A stretch of DNA of 6,937 bases from Desulfobulbaceae bacterium (GCA_026986885.1 JALSNT010000618.1:1-6937), one strand, 5' to 3'. Shown: positions 1-6,859, counted from the stretch's first letter. A program made the numbers and translations. The notes: generated by a model from the letters alone, not told the origin.

Positions 1-1
1 A

Positions 2-985
2 ATGAACCTTGTTATTGGCGGAAGCGGCTTTATCGGTAGCCATCTGGTCCGGGAACTCATCAAAAACGATGAGCAAGTGAGAGTCTTTGACAGAGACCCT
101 TTTCCCGAAGATATGCCGGAACAACCGAATGAAATGATGCGCGGCGATATTCTTCGACCGGAAGATCTTACCGGGGCCATGCAGGGCTGCCGGACGGTGT
201 ACCACCTGGCCGGCATCCCCATGCTCTGGGCCAGGGAGGTAAGCACCTTTGAAAAAATCAATCATCAGGGGACACTCAATGTCCTTGATGCCGCCCGCAG
301 AAAGAACATTTCTCGTCTGGTCTTTACCAGTACGGAATCAATTCTGGCACCCACGCACGGCAATGAACCTGTAACGGAAAAAGCCGATCCACAGCTAAAA
401 GACATGTTAGGTCCCTACTGCCGTTCAAAATTTTTAGCGGAGCAGGCAGTATTTCAGGCGGTAAAAGACGGAATGAATGCGATTGTTGTCTGCCCCACCC
501 TGCCCATTGGACCGGGAGACAGAAACCTGACTCCACCGGGCCGCATGATTCGCGACTTTCTCCTGGAAAAGATTCCGGGCTACCTTGACTGCACGCTGAA
601 TTTTGCCGATGTGCGCGATATGGCGATATGGCACCGGCTGGCTGCAGAAAAAGGAGAGCCGGGCCGCCGCTACATCCTCTCCGGTTATAACCTGTCTATT
701 TACGAATTTTTTCAACTTTTAAGCAAAGAAAGCGGCCGGCCCTGTCCAAAGCTGAAAGTCCCCTATCGGGTAGCACTTGTCTGGAGCTATGTGGAACATT
801 ATTATGGCCGTCTCACCGGCAGAACTCCAAAAAGTTCAATAACCGGCGTCAAACTCTGCCGCCGGTCAATGGCCTTTGACGGTAGCTGGACCTGGAAAAC
901 CCTTGGCCATCAGCCCGGAGACCTTGAGAAAACTATTCACGAAGCAGTGGGCTGGCACCTTGAATATCTCAAACAAAAAACATAA
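2..985 (+). CDS. hpnA: HpnA-like NAD-dependent sugar epimerase/dehydratase (extended SDR)
   Basis: This is a 327-residue extended short-chain dehydrogenase/reductase, the fold of sugar-nucleotide epimerases and 3-beta-hydroxysteroid dehydrogenases. A Rossmann glycine motif (G6-G-S-G-F-I-G12) lies at the very N-terminus, with an acidic residue (D30) at the end of the second strand that favours NAD over NADP. The active site is visible as T109-S110-T111 and the Y139-x3-K143 pair. The middle segment, with PTLPIGPGD at 165-173, TPPGRMIRDFL at 177-187 and YILSGYNL at 224-231, matches the pattern I know from hopanoid-associated HpnA proteins, and the hpnL/N/M neighbours support that name. HpnA is thought to act in the cytosol on a hopanoid head-group sugar, but its reaction is not settled. 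A steroid-dehydrogenase-like activity on a polycyclic lipid is an alternative. The ATG is at base 2, so no ribosome binding site can be seen and a start slightly upstream is possible. The gene converges on the sulfotransferase. Confidence 0.78.
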   Translation: MNLVIGGSGFIGSHLVRELIKNDEQVRVFDRDPFPEDMPEQPNEMMRGDILRPEDLTGAMQGCRTVYHLAGIPMLWAREVSTFEKINHQGTLNVLDAARRKNISRLVFTSTESILAPTHGNEPVTEKADPQLKDMLGPYCRSKFLAEQAVFQAVKDGMNAIVVCPTLPIGPGDRNLTPPGRMIRDFLLEKIPGYLDCTLNFADVRDMAIWHRLAAEKGEPGRRYILSGYNLSIYEFFQLLSKESGRPCPKLKVPYRVALVWSYVEHYYGRLTGRTPKSSITGVKLCRRSMAFDGSWTWKTLGHQPGDLEKTIHEAVGWHLEYLKQKT

Positions 986-1004
986 TGTTTTAGTAAACGT
1001 TATG
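981..1004 (-). terminator. Intrinsic terminator for the sulfotransferase gene, overlapping the hpnA stop
   Basis: Bases 981-990 and 995-1004 form a 10-bp stem (nine Watson-Crick pairs and one G-T wobble) around the 4-base loop TAGT. Read on the minus strand, the stem is followed directly by TTTTTTGTTT (bases 980-971), the layout of a Rho-independent terminator. It sits about 45 nt downstream of the sulfotransferase stop. The stem is A/T-rich, so termination may be weak. The hpnA stop codon (983-985) lies inside the left arm, so the T-run is encoded by the last codons of hpnA. In the plus direction no T-run follows, so it would not obviously terminate hpnA. Confidence 0.6.
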
Positions 1005-1049
1005 CAGGTAATGCAGGCGAAACAGCATCTTGGTTAACGGTTACATGTT

Positions 1050-2177
1050 TTACAACTCAAAACCATATTCCTGATAAATTGGTTCAAGGCGCCGGTGAAT
1101 CATCTCTTTATTTAATCCATACTGTTCCAGAGAATATTGGTGTCTGCTGGTATAGGTCCTTGCCCGCTGCATCTCCCGATTAAGCAGGGCATCGTAATCA
1201 GGACGCATTTCCAGGCCGAAATGGGCGTAAACAGCATGCACAGCCGCTCTGGGATCGGCAACGAGATCAGGGTAGTGAAGCTTGAACAGATACTCATGGG
1301 GAATCTCTTTTTCCACCGCATGCAAATGGAGGTAATAGTTACAGATAAGATCGGCCATTTCCCGGCAGGCTCGACCGTTATCAACGGCATGGGGCGCCAG
1401 TGATTTCCAGGTCACCTCAAACATGGAAATCAAAGAAGGAATTGACTGGGCCGGATCCCTGATCAGATGTACGACGCGCATATCGGGCAGCAGGCTGTGA
1501 ATGGTCTGGATGCGTCCGGCAATGAGGGCCACTTTCTGCAGCAGTATTTTGTCGGGTCCGGCGGCATAGAGATGACGCTGCAGACAACTTTTGTAATAGG
1601 CCATGAGTTTTTCCTGCGATTTTTCCGCTATACAATCAACAAAGGCGGCACTGTCCATCTCCTTTATAAAGGGAAATAACAGGAACAGCAGCGGGCTGAG
1701 CATGGCATACATAAACAGCATTTCATCGGATTCCGCCTTTTCCGGCCCGGTTTTATGGATAGTTTCCCACCCCTTAAAGCCCCGGTTGCTGATAACCGAC
1801 AACAGACGGCGACCGGGACTGCCGACGGCCCGATCCAGCCGGCCGGTAAATGCAAAAAATTTATAACAGGTGATGGCCGGAAAAATCGTCTGATAGAGTT
1901 TGAACCAGGTGAACTGTTCATCCAGGGCCAGCAGCCGGTGGGAAAAAGTCGTACCGCTGCGCGGATTACCTATAATGTAAATCGGCGACCGCACCGGCTG
2001 GTTCTTGAAATCAGGGAAAAAAACATGATCCAGCGCCCGCATGCACAGGACAAAAGATCTGAGAATAAGAAAAGGAAATATAAAAAGTATTACCAGAGCC
2101 GCATGGCGCGGGGAAAAATATTTCCGGGAAAAAGTTAATGCTAACAGCTTGAAAAATGTTGGATAATGAAAATACAT
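1050..2177 (-). CDS. Membrane-anchored PAPS-dependent sulfotransferase family protein
   Basis: This 375-residue protein carries the two signatures of PAPS-using sulfotransferases. The 5'-phosphosulfate loop is IYIIGNPRSGTT at residues 66-77. The 3'-phosphate region is VVHLIRDPAQSIPS at 235-248. The C-terminal stretch HQYSLEQYGL (346-355) resembles the tail of bacterial and animal members that sulfate carbohydrates or lipids. Before the catalytic domain, residues 26-46 form one strongly hydrophobic segment preceded by basic residues, so the enzyme is probably tethered to the inner membrane with its catalytic domain in the cytosol, where PAPS is made. The ATG at 2177 has an AAGG ribosome binding site 6 nt upstream. 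The gene lies between hpnA and hpnL but on the opposite strand, so it has its own transcript. The acceptor is unknown: a hopanoid head group, another lipid or a glycan are all possible. The fold is firm and the substrate is a guess. Confidence 0.85.
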   Translation of the reverse strand: MYFHYPTFFKLLALTFSRKYFSPRHAALVILFIFPFLILRSFVLCMRALDHVFFPDFKNQPVRSPIYIIGNPRSGTTFSHRLLALDEQFTWFKLYQTIFPAITCYKFFAFTGRLDRAVGSPGRRLLSVISNRGFKGWETIHKTGPEKAESDEMLFMYAMLSPLLFLLFPFIKEMDSAAFVDCIAEKSQEKLMAYYKSCLQRHLYAAGPDKILLQKVALIAGRIQTIHSLLPDMRVVHLIRDPAQSIPSLISMFEVTWKSLAPHAVDNGRACREMADLICNYYLHLHAVEKEIPHEYLFKLHYPDLVADPRAAVHAVYAHFGLEMRPDYDALLNREMQRARTYTSRHQYSLEQYGLNKEMIHRRLEPIYQEYGFEL

Positions 2178-2205
2178 TGGATACCTTGACTGTAATAATT
2201 ATAAG
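2177..2205 (+). promoter_or_regulatory. Candidate promoter for hpnL-hpnN
   Basis: TTGGAT (2177-2182) and TATAAG (2200-2205) are separated by 17 bp, the usual sigma-70 spacing. The -10 is a 5/6 match and the -35 only 3/6. An alternative -35, TTGACT (2186-2191), is a better match but has only TTCGAT at the right distance. Transcription from the first pair would give a leader of about 60 nt before the hpnL ATG. The -10 overlaps the minus-strand TATAAT of the divergent sulfotransferase gene. Confidence 0.3.
2198..2203 (-). promoter_or_regulatory. Candidate -10 box for the sulfotransferase gene
   Basis: The minus strand reads a perfect TATAAT here. Initiation about 7 nt downstream would give a leader of roughly 14 nt that still includes the AAGG ribosome binding site at 2187-2184. 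No good -35 box lies at 16-18 nt spacing (TTCTGC at 2226-2221 is the nearest), so the call rests on the -10 box and its position. Confidence 0.4.
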
Positions 2206-2271
2206 CCCTTCGATGTTGCCGCAGAATATGCTCGTAAACAGGGCCGCTCGTCAAGAAAGAAACAGCTGCAT

Positions 2272-3264
2272 ATGAAGAAAAGTCGCCTGACAACCATTGG
2301 CTTTGGGATTTTCGGCCTGACTACGCTGGCCTGGCTTGTTCGGAAACAGGATATCGGCGGGGTGGCAACAGTTTTCTCCCTGGTCGGCCTGAATATCATC
2401 TGGTTAGGCGTTTACAGGATTATCCCCATTGCCCTGGACGGTTTTGGCTGGGGACAGTTGTTTGCCGGCAAACACAGACCATTGCTGAAGGATCTTTTCC
2501 TTGCCCGTTGGCTTGCCGAGTCCGTCAACACCCTGTTTCCCGTAGCCCAGATCGGCGGTCATGTTGTGCGGGCAAGAATAATCGGCAGGCAGAAAAAAAC
2601 CGGCGGCGAGGCCGGAGCCACTGTCATGGTCGACTTTACCCTTGGCCTGACGACCCAGATTCTCTTTACCGTAATCGGCCTTTATTTTCTACTGCAGAAA
2701 ACACAAAATTACGGAGACTCTCTCTCCATCGTCATCGGGGTGGCGGTGGCAATTGCCGCCATTGGTGGTTTTTTCATCAGCCAGCGGGCAGGGTTCTTTG
2801 GTTTTCTGGCTGCCGGCGCCGGCAGAATTCATGTAAAAAAGGCCTCATTTTTTGCAGATGGCGCCCGCAACATTGATCTTAAAGTCAATGAAATTTACAA
2901 CCGAAAAAACAACCTGTTTTCCTGCCTCTGCTGGCGACTTGTTGCCTGGATTGCCAAATCCGGTGAAAACTGGCTGTTTCTTTTTTTTGCCGGAACACCC
3001 ATAACCTTTGGCGATGCCATTATCCTGGAAAGTCTGTGTACGGCCTTTCGCAGCGCGGCTTTTTTTATCCCCGGCGGCCTGGGAGTCCAGGACGGCAGTC
3101 TGCTGCTCATCGGCTCCCTCCTCGGCCTGAGCGGCGAGGGTATCATGGCCCTTGCCCTGGCCAAACGTTGCCGGGAACTAATGGTGGGCCTGCCCGGCCT
3201 GCTCTGGTGGTTTATCCATGAGAATCGATATCAACGGCAGGCAACTGCCGGTAAAGAGGTATAA
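2272..3264 (+). CDS. hpnL: HpnL-like integral membrane protein (LPG-synthase-TM/UPF0104 family)
   Basis: This 330-residue polytopic inner-membrane protein has hydrophobic spans at roughly 8-24, 33-56, 116-141, 150-170, 228-240 and several between 246 and 315. It is related to the flippase-like membrane domain of lysylphosphatidylglycerol synthases but lacks the soluble synthase domain. Family features include RWLAESVNTLFPVAQIGG (79-96), the VDFTLGL segment (120-126) and PGGLGVQDG (267-275). The length and the first motif fit HpnL. HpnL proteins have no proven activity; a part in moving or modifying hopanoids is suggested by family and by the hpnN gene that follows. The ATG at 2272 has only a weak purine stretch upstream (2254-2262). 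The frame is open back to 2170 but offers no ATG, GTG or TTG, so this start is preferred. The stop lies 3 nt before the hpnN start, so the two genes are very probably co-transcribed and translationally coupled. Confidence 0.85.
   Translation: MKKSRLTTIGFGIFGLTTLAWLVRKQDIGGVATVFSLVGLNIIWLGVYRIIPIALDGFGWGQLFAGKHRPLLKDLFLARWLAESVNTLFPVAQIGGHVVRARIIGRQKKTGGEAGATVMVDFTLGLTTQILFTVIGLYFLLQKTQNYGDSLSIVIGVAVAIAAIGGFFISQRAGFFGFLAAGAGRIHVKKASFFADGARNIDLKVNEIYNRKNNLFSCLCWRLVAWIAKSGENWLFLFFAGTPITFGDAIILESLCTAFRSAAFFIPGGLGVQDGSLLLIGSLLGLSGEGIMALALAKRCRELMVGLPGLLWWFIHENRYQRQATAGKEV
3253..3259 (+). promoter_or_regulatory. Ribosome binding site fixing the GTG start of hpnN
   Basis: AAAGAGG lies inside the last codons of hpnL and ends 8 nt before the GTG at 3268. 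No ATG occurs at the head of the hpnN frame. The next alternative, TTG at 3271, would sit 11 nt from the site, so GTG is favoured. The placement implies coupling with hpnL translation. Confidence 0.6.
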
Positions 3265-3267
3265 ATT

Positions 3268-5925
3268 GTGTTGAGATGTCTTAAAAAAAACAGCCCCTGC
3301 ATTCCGGACTGGTGGATCAGGTTTGTTATAACCCATGCCCGCAGTCTCCTTGCCGTCAGCCTGACGATAACCTGCGTTCTCCTCTTTTTTACCGTAAAAA
3401 ATTTCAAGATCAACACTGATCTAACCAAAATGATCGCTGAAGATCTTCCCTTCCGGCAGGTCGTACAACAATATCATGCCGACTTTCCCGAGCTGGTCGG
3501 CACAATCCTTGTTGTCGTTGAAGGGAAAACACCGGAAGATGTCAGCCGCGCCCGTGACCTGCTGGCCGAGCGGCTACGCAAGGAAAAGGCAACTTTCAGA
3601 TACGTCTACACCCCGGGCAGCGGAACCTTCTGGGCCAAAAACGGCCTCCTGTATCTCAACGACAAGGAGCTGGAACAGCAGGGAGACACCCTGATGGAAA
3701 TGCAGCCTTTTCTGGCCCTGTTATCGCAGGATTTCTCCCTGGCCGGTCTCTTTTCCGTCCTTAAGCAGATTGTCACTTCCCCCGATATCTCACTGGCTGA
3801 AAACACCCGACTTCTGCAGCTCTTCAGGGAATTGACCGATGTCATCGCCGATGTTGAACAGGGTAAAACAAAAGATATGTCCTGGCAGCAACTGATGCTG
3901 GCCAACAAAAAATTCTCCCATAACAAACAATTTATTCTCCTGCAGCCGGAACTCAATTATCAGACGGTCAATCCGGCTAAAAAAGCGGTCACCCTCATAC
4001 GACAAACGGCTTCCTCGCTCCATCTTGAAAAGAGATACGGCATCCATATCGGTATTACCGGTAAACCTGTTATCAACTATGAGGATCTGCGCAGTGTTCG
4101 CCGGGACATAACCACCGCGTCCATTGTCTCGTTTATTCTGGTGGGGATTATCCTCTATCTTGGACTCGGTTCCGCCCGACTCGTGTTTGCCGGACTGACA
4201 ACCCTGCTGGTCGGCCTTGCCTGGACCATCGCCTTTGCGATTTTAGTAGTCGGCAGACTGAATATGATTTCAGTTACCTTTGTGGTTCTCTTTATCGGCC
4301 TCGGCATTGATTATGGTATTCAGATATGTTTACGCTACAGGGAATTACTCTCCCGGGGACTTCCGCACAGAGATGGAGTTGCCGAGGCGGTCCGCAGTAC
4401 CGGCAACACCTTGCTGTTATGCGCCATTTCTACAGCCATTGGTTTTTATGCCTTTGTGCCGACGGCCTATGTCGGCGCCTCCGAGCTTGGTCTGATTTCA
4501 GGGACAGGAATGTTTTTTATCCTGCTGGCCTCAGTATCCATACTGCCGGCGATTATGTTTCTGCTGCCGGAAAAGAAAAATTTCACGCTGGCCCTGTCGT
4601 TTGGTACCTCCATTGCCCGCCTTCTCATCAAGTATCCGCTACCCATTGTTGTCACTGCCGCCGTGGCAGCTCTTGCCTCCATGGCCCTGTTACCGAAAGT
4701 AAGTTTTGATACCAATCCCTTCCACATGTCCGACCAACGTTCAGAGCCGATTCGTGTCGTCATGCAGCTGTTTGATGATGAACAGACATCACCCTGGACG
4801 ATTTCCATTACAGCCGTGAACCGTAAAAAGGCAGAACAGCTGGCGGCACGCCTGCGCAAACTGCCTGAAGTCCGCTCCGTGCTTACTCTGGATAGTTTTA
4901 TCCCCAAAAATCAAGAGGAGAAGCTGGGGCAGATTGAGGACATGGGTCTGGTACTGCCGCCCGTTGCTCAACAAAAAGTAAATCCTGATAATGGCCAATA
5001 CCAACGGGACAAACAGGCCCTTGATGACTTTATAAAAGCGCTGGACAAACGGAAAAAAAATGAGAATCAGACACCAGAGGTGGTGACAACGATAACACAA
5101 CTGGCAACAACGCTGCATACATTCAGCAAACTGCTCACGGTCCCGGGCGGCAACGGCCGGCTGCTGGATCGACTTAACCAGGCCCTGTTGCCGAATCTCA
5201 GCCTCCTGCTTAAACGTATGCATACATTGACCGAGGCGGAGCCGGTTAAAATTGCCGACCTGCCCGCGGCCCTTACCACCCGTTATCGCTCCAAAAGCGG
5301 CAGGTACAGAGTCCAGGTTTTTCCCAAACATGACCTGCGCAACCTGAAAAATCTTAAACAGTTCGTCAATGCGGTCACCAAGATTGCGCCAACCGCCACC
5401 GACCAGCCGGTCACCGTATTGATGGCAGGCAAGACCATTGTTTCAGCCTTCAGGACCGCCTCGCTGCTGGCCCTTGTCCTGATCGCTGTTTTCCTGCGTC
5501 TGGTGATGAACAGCTGGCGGGAAGTCATGCTGGTCCTTGTTCCCCTGCTGCTGGCCCTGTGCTACACCATGGCCATTGCCGTTCTGCTCGGAATTCCCTT
5601 CAACTTCGCCAATATAATTATTGTTCCGTTATTATTAGGTATCGGCGTTGACTCAGGAATCCATGTCATCCAGCGAATAAAAGAACTCTCCGGCATCAAC
5701 ACCCATATCCTGGAAACCAGTACGGCCCGCGCAGTTTTATTCAGCTCTCTGACAACGATTATGAGTTTCGGCACTCTCTCCTTTATGCATCACGCAGGAA
5801 CAGCCGGGATGGGCAAACTGCTGACCATAAGCGTTGCCATGATGATTATCTCCACCCTGCTGATCCTGCCCGCATATCTTGAGTTACGAATATGTGGTAA
5901 AAACAACGGGGCAAAACATCTCTGA
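3268..5925 (+). CDS. hpnN: HpnN, hopanoid-associated RND/MMPL transporter
   Basis: This 885-residue pump has the full duplicated RND layout. TM1 (about 24-44) is followed by a periplasmic domain (45-283) and TM2-6 (284-433); TM7 (455-476) is followed by a second periplasmic domain (477-726) and TM8-12 (727-873). The two halves carry matching TM4 and TM10 motifs, GLGIDYGIQICLRYRE (345-360) and GIGVDSGIHVIQRIKE (791-806), whose aspartates D348 and D795 are the likely proton-relay residues. The first periplasmic domain shows HpnN hallmarks: INTDLTKMIAEDLPFR (48-63) and NGLLYL (125-130). In Rhodopseudomonas and Burkholderia, HpnN is needed to deliver hopanoids from the inner to the outer membrane. 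The same role is inferred here, with HpnM as the likely periplasmic partner. The protein has normal family length with no frameshift or missing key residue. Translation starts at GTG with the ribosome binding site at 3253-3259. The stop directly abuts the stop of the convergent hpnM. Confidence 0.9.
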   Translation: MLRCLKKNSPCIPDWWIRFVITHARSLLAVSLTITCVLLFFTVKNFKINTDLTKMIAEDLPFRQVVQQYHADFPELVGTILVVVEGKTPEDVSRARDLLAERLRKEKATFRYVYTPGSGTFWAKNGLLYLNDKELEQQGDTLMEMQPFLALLSQDFSLAGLFSVLKQIVTSPDISLAENTRLLQLFRELTDVIADVEQGKTKDMSWQQLMLANKKFSHNKQFILLQPELNYQTVNPAKKAVTLIRQTASSLHLEKRYGIHIGITGKPVINYEDLRSVRRDITTASIVSFILVGIILYLGLGSARLVFAGLTTLLVGLAWTIAFAILVVGRLNMISVTFVVLFIGLGIDYGIQICLRYRELLSRGLPHRDGVAEAVRSTGNTLLLCAISTAIGFYAFVPTAYVGASELGLISGTGMFFILLASVSILPAIMFLLPEKKNFTLALSFGTSIARLLIKYPLPIVVTAAVAALASMALLPKVSFDTNPFHMSDQRSEPIRVVMQLFDDEQTSPWTISITAVNRKKAEQLAARLRKLPEVRSVLTLDSFIPKNQEEKLGQIEDMGLVLPPVAQQKVNPDNGQYQRDKQALDDFIKALDKRKKNENQTPEVVTTITQLATTLHTFSKLLTVPGGNGRLLDRLNQALLPNLSLLLKRMHTLTEAEPVKIADLPAALTTRYRSKSGRYRVQVFPKHDLRNLKNLKQFVNAVTKIAPTATDQPVTVLMAGKTIVSAFRTASLLALVLIAVFLRLVMNSWREVMLVLVPLLLALCYTMAIAVLLGIPFNFANIIIVPLLLGIGVDSGIHVIQRIKELSGINTHILETSTARAVLFSSLTTIMSFGTLSFMHHAGTAGMGKLLTISVAMMIISTLLILPAYLELRICGKNNGAKHL

Positions 5926-6561
5926 TTATTCTCCGGTCACGCTGGGTGGAGTCACTTTTTTTATCTTTTTATCCAGCAGCTTGAGCAGACCGCCCACACC
6001 CTGTTTTTTTAATATTGATTTAAACTGTGCCCGGGTAAGCGCCAGCTGGCTGACGCCCTTAACCCGAATATCAATGATCCTCCATGCCCCGGTGGCCTTA
6101 TCCTCGATAAGCAGATATTCAAGTATCCTTTTTTTCTTGTTCTTTTTGACAATGTGAACAATTACCCGTCTGTACTTTTTGTGTACGGGTTCTGTGGAAA
6201 CAACAATAAATTGCTGAGATTTATAGGTGGAAAATCGATCGGCATAGGTAGCGATTGACCAGGTGATATATTTTTCAAGCAGCTCCTTTTGCTGTTCTTC
6301 AGTCATATCCTTCCAGAAGGAACCGGTTGATTTTCTAACCATAAGCGAGTAATAAAAAGATTTTTTCATAACCGGCTCAAGTAACCGGTATCGTCCTCCA
6401 TATCCCAGTTCATCACTGCGTTGCATACACTCAACCAGGACTGTATTAAGTTTCTCAATGACCAGGGCAGCAGGATCGGTTATTTTTTCCGCAGGCGCAG
6501 TGACCACTAAGGAAAAAAGGAAAACCAGGAAACTGCAATATAAAAAAATAGTTTTCTTCAT
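5926..6561 (-). CDS. hpnM: HpnM, secreted MlaC/Ttg2D-like lipid carrier
   Basis: This 211-residue protein starts with a classic signal peptide: MKK, a hydrophobic core at 5-21, and an A22-P23-A24 cleavage site, leaving a mature periplasmic protein from E25. Residues about 30-195 match the MlaC/Ttg2D fold, whose members hold phospholipid or similar lipids in a hydrophobic pocket. The segment WRIIDIRVKGVSQLALTRAQF (160-180) is the most diagnostic part and fits HpnM. The role, inferred from family and position, is to accept hopanoid-type lipids from the HpnN pump and carry them to the outer membrane. The protein is notably lysine-rich (NKKKR at 141-145, DKKIKK at 197-202). The DNA appears more A/T-rich than hpnN. 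The gene lies on the opposite strand to hpnN, so it has a separate promoter. The start is fixed by the signal peptide, although no clear Shine-Dalgarno sequence precedes the ATG at 6561. Confidence 0.85.
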   Translation of the reverse strand: MKKTIFLYCSFLVFLFSLVVTAPAEKITDPAALVIEKLNTVLVECMQRSDELGYGGRYRLLEPVMKKSFYYSLMVRKSTGSFWKDMTEEQQKELLEKYITWSIATYADRFSTYKSQQFIVVSTEPVHKKYRRVIVHIVKKNKKKRILEYLLIEDKATGAWRIIDIRVKGVSQLALTRAQFKSILKKQGVGGLLKLLDKKIKKVTPPSVTGE

Positions 6562-6653
6562 AGCTTAAGCTTTATTATTTGTCAGCGTTAACCGGGATGT
6601 TGATGAAATCCTACTGGAACGTTTCATTGACCTGTAAATTAAAAAGATAAATA

Positions 6654-6659
6654 ATTATA
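6654..6659 (-). promoter_or_regulatory. Candidate -10 box for hpnM
   Basis: The minus strand reads a perfect TATAAT, 94 nt upstream of the hpnM ATG, which implies a leader of about 85 nt. No convincing -35 lies at 16-18 nt (CAACAC at 17 nt). The box lies next to an inverted repeat, CCTGTA (6631-6636) and TACAGG (6658-6663), which could be an operator, though the arms are short. The same 10-mer, AATAATTATA, surrounds the -10 candidates at 2194-2203. Confidence 0.35.
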
Positions 6660-6745
6660 CAGGAGTTACCCTAAAAGTGTTGCAGGTGAAATGTGATGAA
6701 CTCGTAAAAAGTAAAAATCATATTATTACATGGCCCCTGAATTCG

Positions 6746-6767
6746 TATAATAAGTGCACAGGTGTAC
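6746..6767 (+). promoter_or_regulatory. Possible plus-strand -10 box with adjacent operator-like dyad
   Basis: TATAAT occurs at 6746-6751 on the plus strand. Its -35 candidate, TTATTA (6723-6728) at 17 bp, is poor. Two bases after it come GTGCACAG (6754-6761) and GTGTACAG (6762-6769), an imperfect tandem 8-mer that is also a near-perfect dyad (GTGCAC-AG-GTGTAC). A dyad over the expected transcription start could be a repressor site. This is suggestive only. Confidence 0.2.
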
Positions 6768-6828
6768 AGGTAAGCGCAGACTCCGGGGAGTAGTGTTCTG
6801 TGATGGGTTTTAATTAGTGCCTTACTCC

Positions 6829-6859
6829 TCATTTTCTGTCATAAAAAACAAGAAAATGA
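6829..6859. repeat. Inverted repeat, 9-bp perfect arms
   Basis: TCATTTTCT (6829-6837) and AGAAAATGA (6851-6859) are perfect inverted copies around a 13-base A-rich loop. The arms are A/T-rich and no T-run follows on either strand, so it does not look like a terminator. It could be a protein-binding dyad or part of the folded leader to its right. Confidence 0.4.

Noticed and set aside
2170..2271. N-terminal extension of HpnL
   Set aside because: The frame is open for 34 codons upstream of ATG 2272 but holds no ATG, GTG or TTG. It would also cross the divergent promoter, and HpnL length is already normal from 2272.
4789..5331. 180-codon open frame on the minus strand inside hpnN
   Set aside because: It lies wholly within the well-supported hpnN coding frame. 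Its translation has no family pattern and no ribosome binding site, so it is a shadow frame.
5931..5970. Possible terminator for hpnN: CTCC/GGAG stem followed by T7 at 5956-5962
   Set aside because: The stem is only 4-5 bp with an 11-13 base loop, and 4 bases separate it from the T-run. The T-run is explained by lysine codons of hpnM on the other strand.
5879..6157. 92-codon plus-strand frame overlapping the ends of hpnN and hpnM
   Set aside because: It is antisense to hpnM, whose signal peptide and MlaC-type motifs are clear. The hydrophobic look comes from the complement of lysine-rich hpnM codons.
6597..6650. 17-codon plus-strand frame starting ATG-TTG-ATG
   Set aside because: It is very short, lies in the probable hpnM leader on the opposite strand, and has no matching features.
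6671..6832. 53-codon open frame on the minus strand upstream of hpnM
   Set aside because: It has no ribosome binding site and an unremarkable, Cys/His-rich composition with no recognisable domain. It also covers the dyad and the plus-strand -10 candidate, so it is most likely a chance frame.
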